DNA of 64,000 nucleotides from Solitalea longa. GTDB taxonomy: Bacteria > Bacteroidota > Bacteroidia > Sphingobacteriales > Sphingobacteriaceae. A program made the translations under genes and the position numbers. The stretch is taken from positions 19,593-83,592 of the forward strand of contig NZ_PQVF01000016.1 in NCBI RefSeq assembly GCF_002920915.1, written 5' to 3'. Shown here piece by piece: positions 16,317-26,704 of this stretch (position 1 is its first letter; each line of letters starts with the position of its first letter). Below the pieces are notes generated by a model, which saw only the letters and a list, made by a program, of their open reading frames with translations, was not told where the DNA came from and did no database searches.

Positions 16317-17630
16317 TTATGCAGAAACAGGTGTGCGACCTTGAATTCTACCAGTCTTCATTAAACCATCATAATGACGCATTAACAAATGACTTTCAAT
16401 TTGTTGTAATGTATCAAGAACTACACCTACGGTAATCAATAAAGAGGTGCCACCAAAGAAGTGAGCAAATCCAGCTGTTACACCAGCTTTCATGGCTATT
16501 GAAGGCATGATTGCAATAATTGCTAAGAATACCGAACCAGGGAACGTAATACGTGAAATGATCTGATCGATAAAATCAGCAGTTGGTCTTCCTGGTTTAA
16601 CTCCTGGTACAAAACCACCGTTACGTTTCATATCATCAGCCATTTGAACCGGATTAACCGAAATAGCAGTATATAAGAAAGTAAACAGGATGATCAAGAT
16701 TGCAAACGAAGCGTTATAGGTTACCGAAGTAAAGTCACGGAATTGACCTAAAACACCGCTAGAAGCCGCTTCAGGGAAGAATTGGCCAATAGTTGAAGGA
16801 ATAAACATAATTGCTTGCGCAAAAATGATAGGCATTACCCCTGCAGCATTCACTTTTAAAGGAATGTACTGGCGAACACCACCATATTGTTTATCACCAA
16901 CAATGCGTTTAGCATATTGTACAGGAATTTTGCGGGTTCCCTGAACGATCAGGATCGCAAACATTACAATACCCAATAAAATTACGTTTTCAATGATGAA
17001 GGTGATAACACCACCTGCTCCATTTAAACGAGTTGATAGTTCTTGTACTAACGACAATGGCAAGCGGGCAATGATACCTACCATGATAATGATAGAGATA
17101 CCGTTACCAATACCTTTGTCAGTAATTTTCTCACCTAACCACATTACAAACATGGTTCCTGCGGTAAGAATGACAACTGATGACAATGTGAACAAAGCAG
17201 GGTTCACTATTACGGCCTCACCAGGAACCATGGTTTTTAAATAACCAATTGCCTGCGCTGCAGTAATAACAACTGTCAGAATACGAGTAATTTTGTTAAT
17301 TTGACGACGTCCACTTTCGCCTTCTTTCTGCATCTTCTGGAAAGATGGAACCGCTATAGTTAATAACTGGATAACGATTGAAGCCGAGATATAAGGCATT
17401 ACCCCCAGTGCAAACACTGAAGCGCGGGAAAATGAACCACCTGCAAACATATTAAGCAACCCAAGAATACCTTCTTGGGCGCTTTGTTTTAAATGCGTTG
17501 GGTCAACTCCCGGTAATACTATATAAGAACCAATACGGTAAATCAACAAGAACAAGAGAGTATTTAGAATACGAGTTCTAAGATCCTCGATATGCCAGAT
17601 GTTTTTAAGAGTGCTTACCAGTCGTTTCAT
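16317..17630 (-). CDS. secY: Protein translocase subunit SecY
   Basis: The channel of the Sec translocon in the inner membrane. The 437 residues contain about ten hydrophobic helices; the start RIGSYIVLPGVDP and the pore/plug segment GLLNMFAGGSFSRASVFALG are characteristic, as is MPYISASIVIQLL. The second half has ADDMKRNGGFVPGVKPGRPT, a conserved cytoplasmic loop. It follows rplO by 10 bases. Confidence 0.98.
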   Translation of the reverse strand: MKRLVSTLKNIWHIEDLRTRILNTLLFLLIYRIGSYIVLPGVDPTHLKQSAQEGILGLLNMFAGGSFSRASVFALGVMPYISASIVIQLLTIAVPSFQKMQKEGESGRRQINKITRILTVVITAAQAIGYLKTMVPGEAVIVNPALFTLSSVVILTAGTMFVMWLGEKITDKGIGNGISIIIMVGIIARLPLSLVQELSTRLNGAGGVITFIIENVILLGIVMFAILIVQGTRKIPVQYAKRIVGDKQYGGVRQYIPLKVNAAGVMPIIFAQAIMFIPSTIGQFFPEAASSGVLGQFRDFTSVTYNASFAILIILFTFLYTAISVNPVQMADDMKRNGGFVPGVKPGRPTADFIDQIISRITFPGSVFLAIIAIMPSIAMKAGVTAGFAHFFGGTSLLITVGVVLDTLQQIESHLLMRHYDGLMKTGRIQGRTPVSA

Positions 17631-17640
17631 GTATTTACAA

Positions 17641-18087
17641 TTACAGCTTTACAACAACACCACCTTGAGCTTCAATTGCCTGAACCGCTTTATCAGAGAA
17701 AGCATGTGCTTTAACTTCCAATTTAGCTTTCAATTCACCGCGGCCCAAGATCTTCACTAAATCAGATTTTGAAACTAAACCATGAGTTCTCATCGCTTCG
17801 TTATCAATAACTGATAAGTTAAATTTCTCTGCTAACCCTTGTAAAACATCTAAGTTGATACCTACATATTCTACACGGTTAATATTTTTAAAGCCAACTT
17901 TTGGCAAACGACGCTGTAAAGGCATCTGGCCACCTTCAAAACCAATTTTGGTTGAGTTACCAGAGCGAGATCCAGCACCTTTATGACCACGTGTAGAGGT
18001 TCCACCTTTACCAGATCCAGTACCGCGACCGATACGCTTGCCATTCTTTACAGAACCTTCTGCAGGTTTTAAACTACTTAAGTTCAT
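17641..18087 (-). CDS. rplO: 50S ribosomal protein L15
   Basis: A late-assembly large-subunit protein. The 148 residues begin with LSSLKPAEGSVKNGKRIGRG, followed by the glycine-rich extension GSGKGGTSTRGHKGAGSRSG and GFEGGQMPLQRRLPKVGF, all typical of L15. It starts 4 bases after rpmD. Confidence 0.98.
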   Translation of the reverse strand: MNLSSLKPAEGSVKNGKRIGRGTGSGKGGTSTRGHKGAGSRSGNSTKIGFEGGQMPLQRRLPKVGFKNINRVEYVGINLDVLQGLAEKFNLSVIDNEAMRTHGLVSKSDLVKILGRGELKAKLEVKAHAFSDKAVQAIEAQGGVVVKL

Positions 18088-18091
18088 ATCT

Positions 18092-18271
18092 TTAAATATT
18101 TTCTATTGCTACCAAATGTGATACTTGTTTCACCATTCCGATAATTGCCGGAGTAGCTTCAACCTCTACACTTTTATTAATCTTGGTCAACCCTAAAGCT
18201 ACCATCGTTTTCTTTTGGCGCTCTGAACGGTCGATAACGCTCTTAATTTGGGTAATTTTAATCTTAGCCAT
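18092..18271 (-). CDS. rpmD: 50S ribosomal protein L30
   Basis: The 59-residue product starts MAKIKITQIKSVIDRSERQ and contains TMVALGLTKINKSVEV, the whole L30 fold. An in-frame start 13 codons upstream would overlap rpsE and add residues absent from the family, so ATG 18271 is chosen. It is 4 bases from both neighbours. Confidence 0.96.
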   Translation of the reverse strand: MAKIKITQIKSVIDRSERQKKTMVALGLTKINKSVEVEATPAIIGMVKQVSHLVAIENI

Positions 18272-18275
18272 TTTC

Positions 18276-18794
18276 TTAACCGTTAAATACTTTGTCCAAA
18301 GATACTCCACGTTGTTGAGCTACAGATACTGCATCGCGCATTTTGGTTAATGCATCAATAGTAGCTTTAACTACGTTATGAGGGTTTGATGATCCTTTTG
18401 ATTTTGCTAATACGTCAGTAATACCAGCTGATTCAAGTACTGCACGCATCGCACCACCGGCAATAACACCAGTACCGTGAGCAGCAGGTTTAATGAATAC
18501 ATAACCACCTGAGAATTTACCGTGTGCTGCGTGTGGCACAGTTCCTTTTAATACGGGAACTTTAACCAACGATTTTTTAGCATCGTCAACACCTTTTGAA
18601 ATTGCTTCGGTAACCTCTTTCGCTTTACCTAAACCATATCCTACTACGCCGTGCTCATCACCTACCACTACGATAGCTGAGAAACTGAAGGTACGACCAC
18701 CTTTAGTTACTTTGGCAACACGTTGAATAGACACCAAACGGTCTTTCAACTCGATTTCGCTAGATTTAACTCTTTTAATATTTGCAGTTGACAT
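18276..18794 (-). CDS. rpsE: 30S ribosomal protein S5
   Basis: S5 lines the mRNA entry and affects decoding accuracy. The 172 residues contain [40 protein letters not shown], and the second-domain loop [19 protein letters not shown]. It is placed between rplR and rpmD. Confidence 0.98.
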   Translation of the reverse strand: MSTANIKRVKSSEIELKDRLVSIQRVAKVTKGGRTFSFSAIVVVGDEHGVVGYGLGKAKEVTEAISKGVDDAKKSLVKVPVLKGTVPHAAHGKFSGGYVFIKPAAHGTGVIAGGAMRAVLESAGITDVLAKSKGSSNPHNVVKATIDALTKMRDAVSVAQQRGVSLDKVFNG

Positions 18795-18804
18795 TGTTCT
18801 TCAA

Positions 18805-19155
18805 TTAAAAGTTTAAACCGCCTTCTCTCGCGCCTTCAGCCAATGATTTCACACGACCGTGGTACAGGTAACCATTACGGTCAAATACTACAGTTGTAAT
18901 ACCTGCCGCTACAGCTTTTTCAGCGATTAATTTACCTACTAATTTTGATTGCTCTGATTTGTTAACATTGGTAACCAATTTATCAGCTAATGTAGAAGCT
19001 GATACTAAGGTTTTACCTGCCACATCATCAATGATTTGAGCATAGATACCTTTGTTGCTACGGAATACAGTTAAACGTGGACGCTCAGTACTTCCGGCAA
19101 TATTTTTTCTGATACCTTTTTTAATTCTGTCTCTACGACTTAATTTACTTGCCAT
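18805..19155 (-). CDS. rplR: 50S ribosomal protein L18
   Basis: Binds 5S rRNA. The 116 residues include [37 protein letters not shown] and [20 protein letters not shown], the usual L18 signature, with the normal length. It is 7 bases after rplF. Confidence 0.98.
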   Translation of the reverse strand: MASKLSRRDRIKKGIRKNIAGSTERPRLTVFRSNKGIYAQIIDDVAGKTLVSASTLADKLVTNVNKSEQSKLVGKLIAEKAVAAGITTVVFDRNGYLYHGRVKSLAEGAREGGLNF

Positions 19156-19162
19156 GGCTCAA

Positions 19163-19720
19163 TTATTTCTTACCAGCTGATTTACCAGCTTTTCTACGTA
19201 AAACTTCACCTTCAAACTTAACACCTTTACCTTTATATGGCTCAGGAGCACGCAACGAACGGATCTTCGCAGCAACCTGTCCAATTAACTGCTTATCAAT
19301 CCCTTCAAGGATGATAGTAGGGTTTTTACCCTTTTCAGCAGTGGTAGAAACCTTGATTTCTGCCGGTAACTGGAATACATAGTGGTGAGAGAATCCTAAC
19401 ACAAGATCAAGTGTATTACCCTGGTTTGAAGCACGGTAACCCACACCTACCAATTCTTGTGTAATTTTATATCCTTCGGTAACGCCTTTAACCATGTTGT
19501 TTAACAAAGCGCGGTATAAACCGTGTAATGCTTTGTGACGTTTTTGGTCAGTTGGACGTTGAACGAGTAATTTTCCGTCTTCAACTGTAACTGTGATATC
19601 GGTATCAATGGCTTGAGTTAACTCGCCTTTAGGACCTTTAACAGTTACTACGTTCTCAGGAGATACAGATACCTGAACGTTCGAAGCTAGTGCGATTGGT
19701 AATTTACCTATACGTGACAT
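19163..19720 (-). CDS. rplF: 50S ribosomal protein L6
   Basis: Sits near the factor-binding site of the large subunit. The 185 residues have the two L6 repeats; SRIGKLPIALASNVQVSVS at the start and RAPEPYKGKGVKFEGEVL near the end are diagnostic. It lies 18 bases after rpsH. Confidence 0.98.
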   Translation of the reverse strand: MSRIGKLPIALASNVQVSVSPENVVTVKGPKGELTQAIDTDITVTVEDGKLLVQRPTDQKRHKALHGLYRALLNNMVKGVTEGYKITQELVGVGYRASNQGNTLDLVLGFSHHYVFQLPAEIKVSTTAEKGKNPTIILEGIDKQLIGQVAAKIRSLRAPEPYKGKGVKFEGEVLRRKAGKSAGKK

Positions 19721-19738
19721 TTCTTCTACTTCCTCCTA

Positions 19739-20137
19739 TTAATAAACGTAACATAATACTTCACCGCCAAGTTTTTGCGTACGCGCTTCCTTGTCGGTCA
19801 TAACACCTTTTGAAGTAGAAAGAATGGCAACACCTAAACCGTTTAATACACGAGGTAAAGTATCTACCCCTACGTACTGACGGTGGCCAGGTTTACTGAT
19901 TCTTTCAATTTTTGTAATTGCAGAAAGATTATTGATCGGGTTGTACTTCAACGCGATTTTAATAACTCCCTGAGGTCCAGTCTCTTCAAACTTAAAGTTT
20001 GCGATGTATCCTTTATCAAAAAGTACTTTTGTAATTTCCTTTTTGATATTAGATGCAGGAATTTCGACAACCCGGTGGTTGGCCTTAATGGCATTCCTTA
20101 CTCTGGTTAAATAGTCTGCTATTGGATCACCTAACAT
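19739..20137 (-). CDS. rpsH: 30S ribosomal protein S8
   Basis: Binds the central domain of 16S rRNA; in enterobacteria it represses the spc operon. The 132 residues start LGDPIADYLTRVRNAIKANH and end with GVMTDKEARTQKLGGEVLCY. The 88-base gap upstream contains a strong hairpin followed by T residues and an overlapping TAnnTTTG box, unlike the tight spacing elsewhere in this cluster. Confidence 0.98.
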   Translation of the reverse strand: MLGDPIADYLTRVRNAIKANHRVVEIPASNIKKEITKVLFDKGYIANFKFEETGPQGVIKIALKYNPINNLSAITKIERISKPGHRQYVGVDTLPRVLNGLGVAILSTSKGVMTDKEARTQKLGGEVLCYVY

Positions 20138-20157
20138 TTTTATTTATATTAATTCAT

Positions 20158-20195
20158 AAAAAACGAGGCGCAAAGATACAAAGTATCCTTGTGCC
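20158..20195 (-). terminator. Terminator-like hairpin between rpsN and rpsH (possible attenuator or internal promoter)
   Basis: On the minus strand, GGCACAAGGATAC (20195-20183) and GTATCTTTGCGCC (20179-20167) pair over 13 positions with one mismatch around a TTT loop. TCG and six T follow. That is the shape of an intrinsic terminator inside the ribosomal operon, about 20 bases before rpsH. The same bases contain TATCTTTG (20171-20178), a perfect -7 box of the Bacteroidota type with a weak -33 (TTTC). Readthrough control, an internal promoter or S8-linked feedback are all possible. Confidence 0.5.
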
Positions 20196-20225
20196 TTGAA
20201 AATATTTTTATATTTTTTTTATTGA

Positions 20226-20495
20226 TTACCAGCTAGATTTGGTTACACCTGGAATTTTACCGTGTGAAGCCATCTCGCGGAACAACACCCTTGAAATACC
20301 GAACTGACGCATATAACCGCGTGGACGGCCGGTGATTTTGCAACGGTTGTGTAAACGAACCGGAGAAGCATTTTTAGGTAATTTATCCAAGGCTACGTAA
20401 TCACCTGCCGCTTTTAAAGCAGCACGTTTCTCGGCGTATTTATCAACCAATTTTTGGCGTTTAACCTCGCGGGCTTTTACTGATTCTTTAGCCAT
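20226..20495 (-). CDS. rpsN: 30S ribosomal protein S14, zinc-free long form
   Basis: The 89 residues begin [20 protein letters not shown] and end with the conserved [20 protein letters not shown]. The length and absence of CxxC pairs place it in the C-minus type that does not need zinc. It lies 5 bases after rplE. Confidence 0.97.
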   Translation of the reverse strand: MAKESVKAREVKRQKLVDKYAEKRAALKAAGDYVALDKLPKNASPVRLHNRCKITGRPRGYMRQFGISRVLFREMASHGKIPGVTKSSW

Positions 20496-20500
20496 TATCC

Positions 20501-21049
20501 TTATTTTTTAAATGGAATTCCGAATGATTTTAACAATTCAAACGCTTCAGCATCAGTGTCAGCTGAAGTAACAAAGGTAATATCCATACCCATGATCTTA
20601 TTGATTCTATCAATGTTGATCTCTGGGAAGATGATTTGCTCGGTAACACCTAAAGTGTAGTTACCTCTGCCATCAAAACCTTTATCGTTCACACCTTTGA
20701 AATCGCGGATACGTGGTAATGCAACTGCGATCAAACGATCTAAGAACTCGTACATGTTATTGTCACGTAAAGTAACACGAACACCTACAGGTACGTTTTT
20801 ACGCAATTTAAAGTTCGAAATATCTTTTTTCGACTTTGAAGCAACTGACTTCTGACCAGAAATGATTGTCATTTCTTCAATAGCATTGTCGATAAGTTTT
20901 TTGTCAGAAACTGCAGCACCAACACCTTGGCTTAAACAGATCTTAACTAACTTAGGAACTTGCATACTGCTTTTATAAGCAAACTTTTCTTTCAAAGCAG
21001 GCACTACATCAGTAGCGTATTTTGCTTTTAATCTTGGTACGTATGACAT
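20501..21049 (-). CDS. rplE: 50S ribosomal protein L5
   Basis: Binds 5S rRNA and touches P-site tRNA. The 182 residues contain [40 protein letters not shown] and [18 protein letters not shown]. Its ATG shares one base with the rplX stop codon (TAATG arrangement), suggesting translational coupling. Confidence 0.98.
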   Translation of the reverse strand: MSYVPRLKAKYATDVVPALKEKFAYKSSMQVPKLVKICLSQGVGAAVSDKKLIDNAIEEMTIISGQKSVASKSKKDISNFKLRKNVPVGVRVTLRDNNMYEFLDRLIAVALPRIRDFKGVNDKGFDGRGNYTLGVTEQIIFPEINIDRINKIMGMDITFVTSADTDAEAFELLKSFGIPFKK

Positions 21050-21384
21050 TACTTAATTACCTCCCCTGAAATTTTAGCGAAACGCACTAATTTACCGTCA
21101 ACCAATTTACGTCCAACGCGAGTAGTTTTACCTGATTTAGGATCAACTAACTTTAAGTTAGAAATGTTGATTGGAGCCTCCATCTTAACGATACCACCGT
21201 TAGGATTTTTAGCATTAGGTTTAGTATGTTTAGAAACCATGTTGGCACCTTCAACAGTTGCGCGGTTTCTTGCGATATCTACAGCTAGTACTTTACCTTG
21301 AGTACCTTTCGCATCACCTGCGATAACTTTCACTAAGTCACCAGTGCGGATCTTTAGCTTAGGCTGTTTAACAGTTTTTTTCAT
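21049..21384 (-). CDS. rplX: 50S ribosomal protein L24
   Basis: Starts large-subunit assembly. The 111 residues hold the KOW motif [20 protein letters not shown] and [14 protein letters not shown]. It starts 1 base after rplN and overlaps the rplE start by 1 base. Confidence 0.97.
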   Translation of the reverse strand: MKKTVKQPKLKIRTGDLVKVIAGDAKGTQGKVLAVDIARNRATVEGANMVSKHTKPNAKNPNGGIVKMEAPINISNLKLVDPKSGKTTRVGRKLVDGKLVRFAKISGEVIK

Positions 21385-21385
21385 A

Positions 21386-21754
21386 TTATAACACCTCCGG
21401 AGCTAATGATACAATCTTCATGAATTGTTTCTCTCTCAACTCTCTGGCAACAGGGCCAAAGATACGAGTACCACGTGGCTCGTCCTGGTTGTTTAACAAC
21501 ACAGCAGCGTTATCATCAAAACGGATATATGAACCGTCTTTACGACGTACTTCTTTTTTGGTACGAACTACTACGGCTTTCGATACAGTTCCTTTTTTAA
21601 CGTTACCAGATGGAATAGCGTGCTTTACAGAAACAACGATCTTGTCACCTACAGAAGCGTAACGCTTGCCGGTACCGCCTAGAACTCTAATACATAATAC
21701 TTCTTTGGCACCACTGTTATCAGCAACAGTAAGCCTGCTTTCTTGTTGTATCAT
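21386..21754 (-). CDS. rplN: 50S ribosomal protein L14
   Basis: Forms an intersubunit bridge. The 122 residues start [20 protein letters not shown] and contain [20 protein letters not shown] and [20 protein letters not shown], the L14 signature. Its start shares a base with the rpsQ stop. Confidence 0.98.
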   Translation of the reverse strand: MIQQESRLTVADNSGAKEVLCIRVLGGTGKRYASVGDKIVVSVKHAIPSGNVKKGTVSKAVVVRTKKEVRRKDGSYIRFDDNAAVLLNNQDEPRGTRIFGPVARELREKQFMKIVSLAPEVL

Positions 21755-22008
21755 TATTTAGCCCTCTCAATTATTTCGATTAATCTCCAGTTTTTATTTT
21801 TACTCAGCGGACGAGTTTCCATAATTGACACAGTATCACCGATACCGCACTCGTTTTTCTCGTCATGAGCCATAAATTTGGTAGTTTTCTTAATAAACTT
21901 ACCATAAATCGGGTGTTTAACTTTACGTTCAACAGTAACGACAACAGACTTGTCCATTTTGTTACTAATGACTTTCCCGATTCTTACTTTTCTTAAGTTT
22001 CTTTCCAT
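21754..22008 (-). CDS. rpsQ: 30S ribosomal protein S17
   Basis: An OB-fold protein that binds 16S rRNA early in assembly. The 84 residues contain [39 protein letters not shown] and [20 protein letters not shown]. It is 14 bases after rpmC. Confidence 0.98.
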   Translation of the reverse strand: MERNLRKVRIGKVISNKMDKSVVVTVERKVKHPIYGKFIKKTTKFMAHDEKNECGIGDTVSIMETRPLSKNKNWRLIEIIERAK

Positions 22009-22022
22009 TTTACTTAAAAGTA

Positions 22023-22229
22023 TTATTGCTGGTTGGCAGCAGCTTTATTGCGCTGAGTCAACTCAGTGTTTAAACGAGCAATGTCCTTACGAAGAGCCTT
22101 GATTTTTAGAGGATTTTCAAGCGCTGAAACTGCGTGACCAAACTTAGCTTTAGTTAAGTTTGCTTTTTCTTCCGCAATACGAGCTTTTAATTCTTCTACA
22201 GTTAACTCTTTAATTTCTGCGTATTTCAT
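22023..22229 (-). CDS. rpmC: 50S ribosomal protein L29
   Basis: A small protein at the tunnel exit that docks nascent-chain factors. The 68 residues form two helices: [18 protein letters not shown] and [20 protein letters not shown], with the usual length and place between rplP and rpsQ. Confidence 0.97.
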   Translation of the reverse strand: MKYAEIKELTVEELKARIAEEKANLTKAKFGHAVSALENPLKIKALRKDIARLNTELTQRNKAAANQQ

Positions 22230-22260
22230 TGTTTTAAATTTTTACCGGTTCAACAATAGA

Positions 22261-22683
22261 TTAAGCTTCTACGTAATCTCTACGTACTACGAACTTAGTT
22301 TTTACCGGAAGTTTCTGAGCTGCTAAACGCAACGCTTCTTTCGCTGTTTCCAGTGATACACCTTCTGCTTCGAACATAATACGACCAGGTTTAACAGGAG
22401 CTACCCAATATTCTGGAGCACCTTTACCTTTACCCATACGTACCTCTGCAGGTTTTTTGGTGATAGGCTTATCAGGGAAAATACGGATCCACACTTGTCC
22501 TTCACGTTTCATTGAACGGGTAACCGCGATACGGGCCGCCTCAATCTGACGTGCAGTGATCCAGCATTCTTCAAGAGATTTGATTCCGAATGAGCCGAAT
22601 TCTAGTTCGAAACCACGCTTGGCATTACCTTTCATCTTGCCTTTTTGCGTTTTTCTAAACTTCGTTCTCTTTGGCTGTAACAT
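22261..22683 (-). CDS. rplP: 50S ribosomal protein L16
   Basis: Needed for the A site and peptidyl-transferase region. The 140 residues start [19 protein letters not shown] and include [20 protein letters not shown] and [20 protein letters not shown]. It lies 35 bases after rpsC. Confidence 0.98.
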   Translation of the reverse strand: MLQPKRTKFRKTQKGKMKGNAKRGFELEFGSFGIKSLEECWITARQIEAARIAVTRSMKREGQVWIRIFPDKPITKKPAEVRMGKGKGAPEYWVAPVKPGRIMFEAEGVSLETAKEALRLAAQKLPVKTKFVVRRDYVEA

Positions 22684-22718
22684 ATTATTATACTTTAATA
22701 ATGTTGTCTAAAAATAAA

Positions 22719-23564
22719 TTATCGTTTTCCGCCGCCACGGTTTTGACCGCCTTTGCCGCGATTGTCGCCACCACGGTTTTGACCGCCACGGTTATCACCG
22801 CCACGACCACCACCACGGTTATCACGACCACGACCGCCTTTGTTATCGCGACCACCTCTTTCGTTAAATGAGGCAGCACCTTCTGGACGGCCTTTACCGG
22901 CAGCTTGTTGTGCACCTACATTTGGAGAAAGATCACGTTTACCAAAAACTTCACCTTTACAGATCCAAACTTTGATACCTAATTTACCATAGGTAGTTTG
23001 AGCTTCTGACAAAGCATAGTCGATATCAGCACGGAAAGTGTGTAATGGAACACGACCATCACGGTATTGTTCAGTACGAGCCATCTCAGCACCACCTACA
23101 CGGCCAGATACCATAATTTTGATACCTTCAGCACCCATGCGCATAGTTGAAGCGATAGCTGTTTTCATTGCACGACGGAATGAAATACGAGCCTCTAATT
23201 GTTTAGCTACGCTCTCTCCTACTAAGGTTGCATCTAACTCAGGACGTTTGATCTCGAAAATGTTGATTTGAACATCTTTCTTAGTGATTTTCTTCAACTC
23301 TTCTTTGATCTTGTCAACTTCCTGACCACCTTTACCGATCACGATTCCCGGACGAGCCGTATGAATAGTAATAGTGATGCGTTTTAAAGTACGCTCGATA
23401 ACAACTTTAGCCACACCGCCTTTAGCGATACGTGCTTTTAAATATTTGCGGATTTTATCGTCTTCAACCAGTTTATCAGCGTAGTTATTGCCACCAAACC
23501 AATTAGAATCCCATCCACGGATGATGCCCAAACGAGCACTAATCGGATTAATTTTTTGTCCCAT
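22719..23564 (-). CDS. rpsC: 30S ribosomal protein S3 with Gly/Arg-rich C-terminal extension
   Basis: S3 lines the mRNA entrance. The first ~215 residues are canonical: [20 protein letters not shown], the KH domain with [16 protein letters not shown] and the C-terminal domain with [20 protein letters not shown] and [14 protein letters not shown]. The protein then continues for about 65 residues of Gly, Arg, Asn and Asp ([16 protein letters not shown] and similar), giving 281 in total versus about 210-250 in most bacteria. The tail resembles RGG-box RNA-binding regions. Antisense and offset open frames over this tail come from its repetitive codons. Confidence 0.97.
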   Translation of the reverse strand: MGQKINPISARLGIIRGWDSNWFGGNNYADKLVEDDKIRKYLKARIAKGGVAKVVIERTLKRITITIHTARPGIVIGKGGQEVDKIKEELKKITKKDVQINIFEIKRPELDATLVGESVAKQLEARISFRRAMKTAIASTMRMGAEGIKIMVSGRVGGAEMARTEQYRDGRVPLHTFRADIDYALSEAQTTYGKLGIKVWICKGEVFGKRDLSPNVGAQQAAGKGRPEGAASFNERGGRDNKGGRGRDNRGGGRGGDNRGGQNRGGDNRGKGGQNRGGGKR

Positions 23565-23583
23565 GTTTGTTTCTAATTAGTTT

Positions 23584-23937
23584 TTAGTTAGCACTATTTT
23601 TACTGTCTACAACTAACGTTACGTGGTTTGAACGCTTTCTGATACGGTAACCGCGACCCTGAGGAGCAGGACGTAAACGCTTTAACTGACGGCCACCGTC
23701 AACAAAAACAGTTTTTACGTACAACTCAGCATCTTCAATGCGAGTACCTTCATTTTTTGCCGCCCAGTTTGCAACAGCAGATAATAAGAGTTTCTCAACT
23801 CGTACTGAAGCTTCCTTGGTGTTATATTTCAAAATGTGTAAAGCATGTTCTACCTTTTGACCTCTGATCAGGTCAACTACCAAACGCATCTTACGAGGCG
23901 AGGTAGGGCAATCATTTAATTTTGCTACTGCTTCCAT
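23584..23937 (-). CDS. rplV: 50S ribosomal protein L22
   Basis: Its long hairpin lines the exit tunnel. The 117 residues include [20 protein letters not shown], the loop region [20 protein letters not shown] and the end [15 protein letters not shown]. It lies 3 bases after rpsS. Confidence 0.98.
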   Translation of the reverse strand: MEAVAKLNDCPTSPRKMRLVVDLIRGQKVEHALHILKYNTKEASVRVEKLLLSAVANWAAKNEGTRIEDAELYVKTVFVDGGRQLKRLRPAPQGRGYRIRKRSNHVTLVVDSKNSAN

Positions 23938-23940
23938 TTT

Positions 23941-24210
23941 TTATTTCTTTTTATCGCTACCATGTCCACGGAATGTACGTGTAGGAGCAAATTCACCTAA
24001 TTTGTGTCCAACCATGTTTTCAGTTACATACACCGGAATAAATTTATTACCGTTGTGCACTGCGAATGTATGACCTACGAAATCCGGAGAAATCATTGAT
24101 CTACGAGACCAGGTTTTGATAACTGATTTTTTACTCGCTTCATTTTGAGCAAGTACTTTGCTCTCTAAGTGATGAGCGATATAAGGACCTTTTTTAATTG
24201 AACGAGCCAT
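23941..24210 (-). CDS. rpsS: 30S ribosomal protein S19
   Basis: A head protein paired with S13. The 89 residues show [39 protein letters not shown] and [20 protein letters not shown]. Its first base is the last base of the rplB stop, so the two are coupled. Confidence 0.98.
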   Translation of the reverse strand: MARSIKKGPYIAHHLESKVLAQNEASKKSVIKTWSRRSMISPDFVGHTFAVHNGNKFIPVYVTENMVGHKLGEFAPTRTFRGHGSDKKK

Positions 24211-25034
24211 TATTTTTTCCTTCTTTCAATAATGTGACGATTCGATGCTTTTTTCTTTGAGCGGGTTTTGAAACCTTTCGCTAATAAACCTTTGCGTGAG
24301 CGAGGGTGACCTCCAGAGGCTCTACCTTCACCACCACCCATTGGGTGATCAACAGGGTTCATTGCAACACCACGAACACGTGGACGGATACCGATCCAAC
24401 GGTTACGACCAGCTTTACCTTTACGCTCTAATTGGTGATCTGAGTTAGATACAGCACCGATAGTTGCTAAACATGATAATAAGATCATACGGGTTTCGCC
24501 TGAAGGCATTTTAACTACCGCATATTTACCATCACGAGCCGCTAACTGTGCGTAAGCACCAGCTGAACGAGCTAAAGTACCGCCTTGGCCTGGGTTTAAC
24601 TCAATATTGTGAATTACCGAACCTAAAGGGATATTTTTTAATGGTAATGCATTTCCTACTTCAGGAGCTGCATTCTCGCCTGATTGAACTTTTTGACCAA
24701 CTTTTAGGCCAGCAGGAGCAATAATATAGCGTTTTTCACCGTCAGCATAATGCAATAATGCGATAAATGCTGTACGGTTAGGATCGTACTCAATTGTAGC
24801 TACAGTAGCAGGGATTTCAGGTTTATTACGTTTGAAATCAATGATACGATAAGCTTTTTTGTGTCCGCCTCCGATATAACGCATGGTCATTTTACCATCA
24901 TGGTTACGACCACCGCTTTTCTTAATAGAGGTTACCAGCGATTTTTCAGGGATGTTGGTTGTGATTTCAGAGTAATCAGCGCCAATTCTGAAACGGGTAC
25001 CCGGAGTGATTGGTTTATATCTTTTAACTGCCAT
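24210..25034 (-). CDS. rplB: 50S ribosomal protein L2
   Basis: L2 is close to the peptidyl-transferase centre. The 274-residue product starts [15 protein letters not shown]; a start four codons upstream is possible but not family-like. [40 protein letters not shown] and the active-region loop [20 protein letters not shown] are canonical. Confidence 0.98.
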   Translation of the reverse strand: MAVKRYKPITPGTRFRIGADYSEITTNIPEKSLVTSIKKSGGRNHDGKMTMRYIGGGHKKAYRIIDFKRNKPEIPATVATIEYDPNRTAFIALLHYADGEKRYIIAPAGLKVGQKVQSGENAAPEVGNALPLKNIPLGSVIHNIELNPGQGGTLARSAGAYAQLAARDGKYAVVKMPSGETRMILLSCLATIGAVSNSDHQLERKGKAGRNRWIGIRPRVRGVAMNPVDHPMGGGEGRASGGHPRSRKGLLAKGFKTRSKKKASNRHIIERRKK

Positions 25035-25046
25035 TTCTAAAATCAA

Positions 25047-25337
25047 TTAAACTGTTCCGTAAAAATCGATGGTTTCGCCCTTGGCTACTGTTACCACCGC
25101 TTTCTTAAATGAAGGGGTTCTACCCGCTACGAAGCCACGTTTTGTACCGCGCGATTTAACTTTACCGCTATAGCGCATTGTGTTTACTGATTCAACAGTA
25201 ACACCGTACATTTTCTGAATGGCGTCTTTAATCTGTATTTTGTTGGCATTTTTGTCGACAACAAAAACGAAGCGATTTAACTTTTCAGTTAAGCCAGCAA
25301 CTTTCTCTGTCAATACCGGTTTTTTTAAGATTTCCAT
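25047..25337 (-). CDS. rplW: 50S ribosomal protein L23
   Basis: The docking site for trigger factor and signal recognition particle at the tunnel exit. The 96 residues include EILKKPVLTEKVAGLTEKLN, VDKNANKIQIKDAIQKMYGV and VNTMRYSGKVKSRG. It lies between rplD and rplB. Confidence 0.98.
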   Translation of the reverse strand: MEILKKPVLTEKVAGLTEKLNRFVFVVDKNANKIQIKDAIQKMYGVTVESVNTMRYSGKVKSRGTKRGFVAGRTPSFKKAVVTVAKGETIDFYGTV

Positions 25338-25345
25338 TGTTACTG

Positions 25346-25975
25346 TTACTTAGCAAATGACTCTTCGATAGTTTTAACTGAACTCGTGGTAAGCAAAAGC
25401 TTCGAAGCGTTCAATAACGCGTAAGTGCTCAATTCAGAAGCTGTGATAACTTTTGCTTTCGGTAAATTACGACTTGATAAGTACACGTTTTTATTGCCTT
25501 CTGCTAAAACCAATAAAGTTTTAGTATCATTCAATTTTAAACCACTTACCAGGTTGGTGTAATTTTTAGTTTTAGCAGTATCGAAAGAAAAATCTTCTAA
25601 AACTACGATGTTACTTTCAATAGCTTTGTAAGTCAATGCTGACTGACGAGCTAATGATTTCAATTTTTTATTCAGCTTGAAGCTGTAATCACGAGGCTGT
25701 GGACCAAAAATACGACCTCCACCACGGAACAACGGGTTTTTGATGCTACCTTTACGAGAACCACCAGTACCTTTTTGCTTATGCAGCTTGCGGGTTGAAC
25801 CAGAGATTTCGTTACGTTGTTTCGATTTGTGGGTACCTTGACGTTGGTTAGCTAAATATTGCTTAACGTCTAAGTAAATAGCGTGGTCATTCGGTTCAAT
25901 ACCAAATATAGCGTCAGCAAGAGTAACGGTCTTGCCTGTTTCTTTTCCTGTAATATCTATTACTTTTACTTCCAT
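25346..25975 (-). CDS. rplD: 50S ribosomal protein L4
   Basis: L4 lines the exit tunnel; in enterobacteria it also controls the S10 operon. The 209 residues have [40 protein letters not shown] and [20 protein letters not shown]. It starts 2 bases after rplC. Confidence 0.98.
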   Translation of the reverse strand: MEVKVIDITGKETGKTVTLADAIFGIEPNDHAIYLDVKQYLANQRQGTHKSKQRNEISGSTRKLHKQKGTGGSRKGSIKNPLFRGGGRIFGPQPRDYSFKLNKKLKSLARQSALTYKAIESNIVVLEDFSFDTAKTKNYTNLVSGLKLNDTKTLLVLAEGNKNVYLSSRNLPKAKVITASELSTYALLNASKLLLTTSSVKTIEESFAK

Positions 25976-25977
25976 GG

Positions 25978-26595
25978 CTATTTCTCCAAAATTACATAAG
26001 AACCTTTAGCACCAGGGATTGAACCGCTAACTACTAATAAATTCTGCTCAGTGAACACTTTTAAAACTTGTAAGTTTTGAACTTTCACACGGTTACCACC
26101 CATACGGCCAGCCATGCGCATTCCTTTGAATACACGTGAAGGCCATGAAGATGCACCTAATGAACCAGGAGCTCTCAAACGGTTATGCTGACCGTGAGTT
26201 TGGCCACCTACCCCTGAGAAACCATGACGTTTCACAACGCCTTGGAAACCTTTACCTTTTGAAGTACCTACAACTTCAACATAGTCGCCTTCTACAAAAA
26301 GGTCTACGTTTACAGTCTCACCCAACGCCTTTTCTTCCTCAAAGTGCTTGAATTCCACCAACTTACGTTTTGGAGTGGTTTTCGCTTTTTGGAAGTGTCC
26401 TAACAACTGTTTAGAAGTATTTTTTTCCTTCTTCTCGTCGTAGGCCAACTGGATCGCTGAGTATCCGTCTTTTTCTAAAGTTTTTACTTGCGTAACTACG
26501 CAAGGACCAGCTTCGATAACTGTGCATGGAATATTTTTTCCATCGGCACCGAAGATGCTGGTCATTCCAACTTTCTTACCTATAATACCAGACAT
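25978..26595 (-). CDS. rplC: 50S ribosomal protein L3
   Basis: An early-assembly protein that reaches the peptidyl-transferase centre. The 205 residues start [20 protein letters not shown] and contain [19 protein letters not shown] and [20 protein letters not shown], all diagnostic. It is the first gene of this operon. rpsJ, which normally precedes it, lies 10 kb away, so rplC has its own promoter and a leader of about 100 bases. Confidence 0.98.
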   Translation of the reverse strand: MSGIIGKKVGMTSIFGADGKNIPCTVIEAGPCVVTQVKTLEKDGYSAIQLAYDEKKEKNTSKQLLGHFQKAKTTPKRKLVEFKHFEEEKALGETVNVDLFVEGDYVEVVGTSKGKGFQGVVKRHGFSGVGGQTHGQHNRLRAPGSLGASSWPSRVFKGMRMAGRMGGNRVKVQNLQVLKVFTEQNLLVVSGSIPGAKGSYVILEK

Positions 26596-26704
26596 TCTAA
26601 AAATTGATTAATTAATTAATTTTTCTCTTCCCTTCTTGATTCCGCTTCGCAATCAGCAAACACTTTGGCGTTGAGATTGTTACACTTTACTCGCTAAGGG
26701 ACCG

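Noticed and set aside
22671..22915. Open frames opposite and offset to the end of rpsC
   Set aside because: They come from the repetitive Gly/Arg codons of the S3 tail and have simple Val/Thr composition; rpsC in the other frame is canonical.
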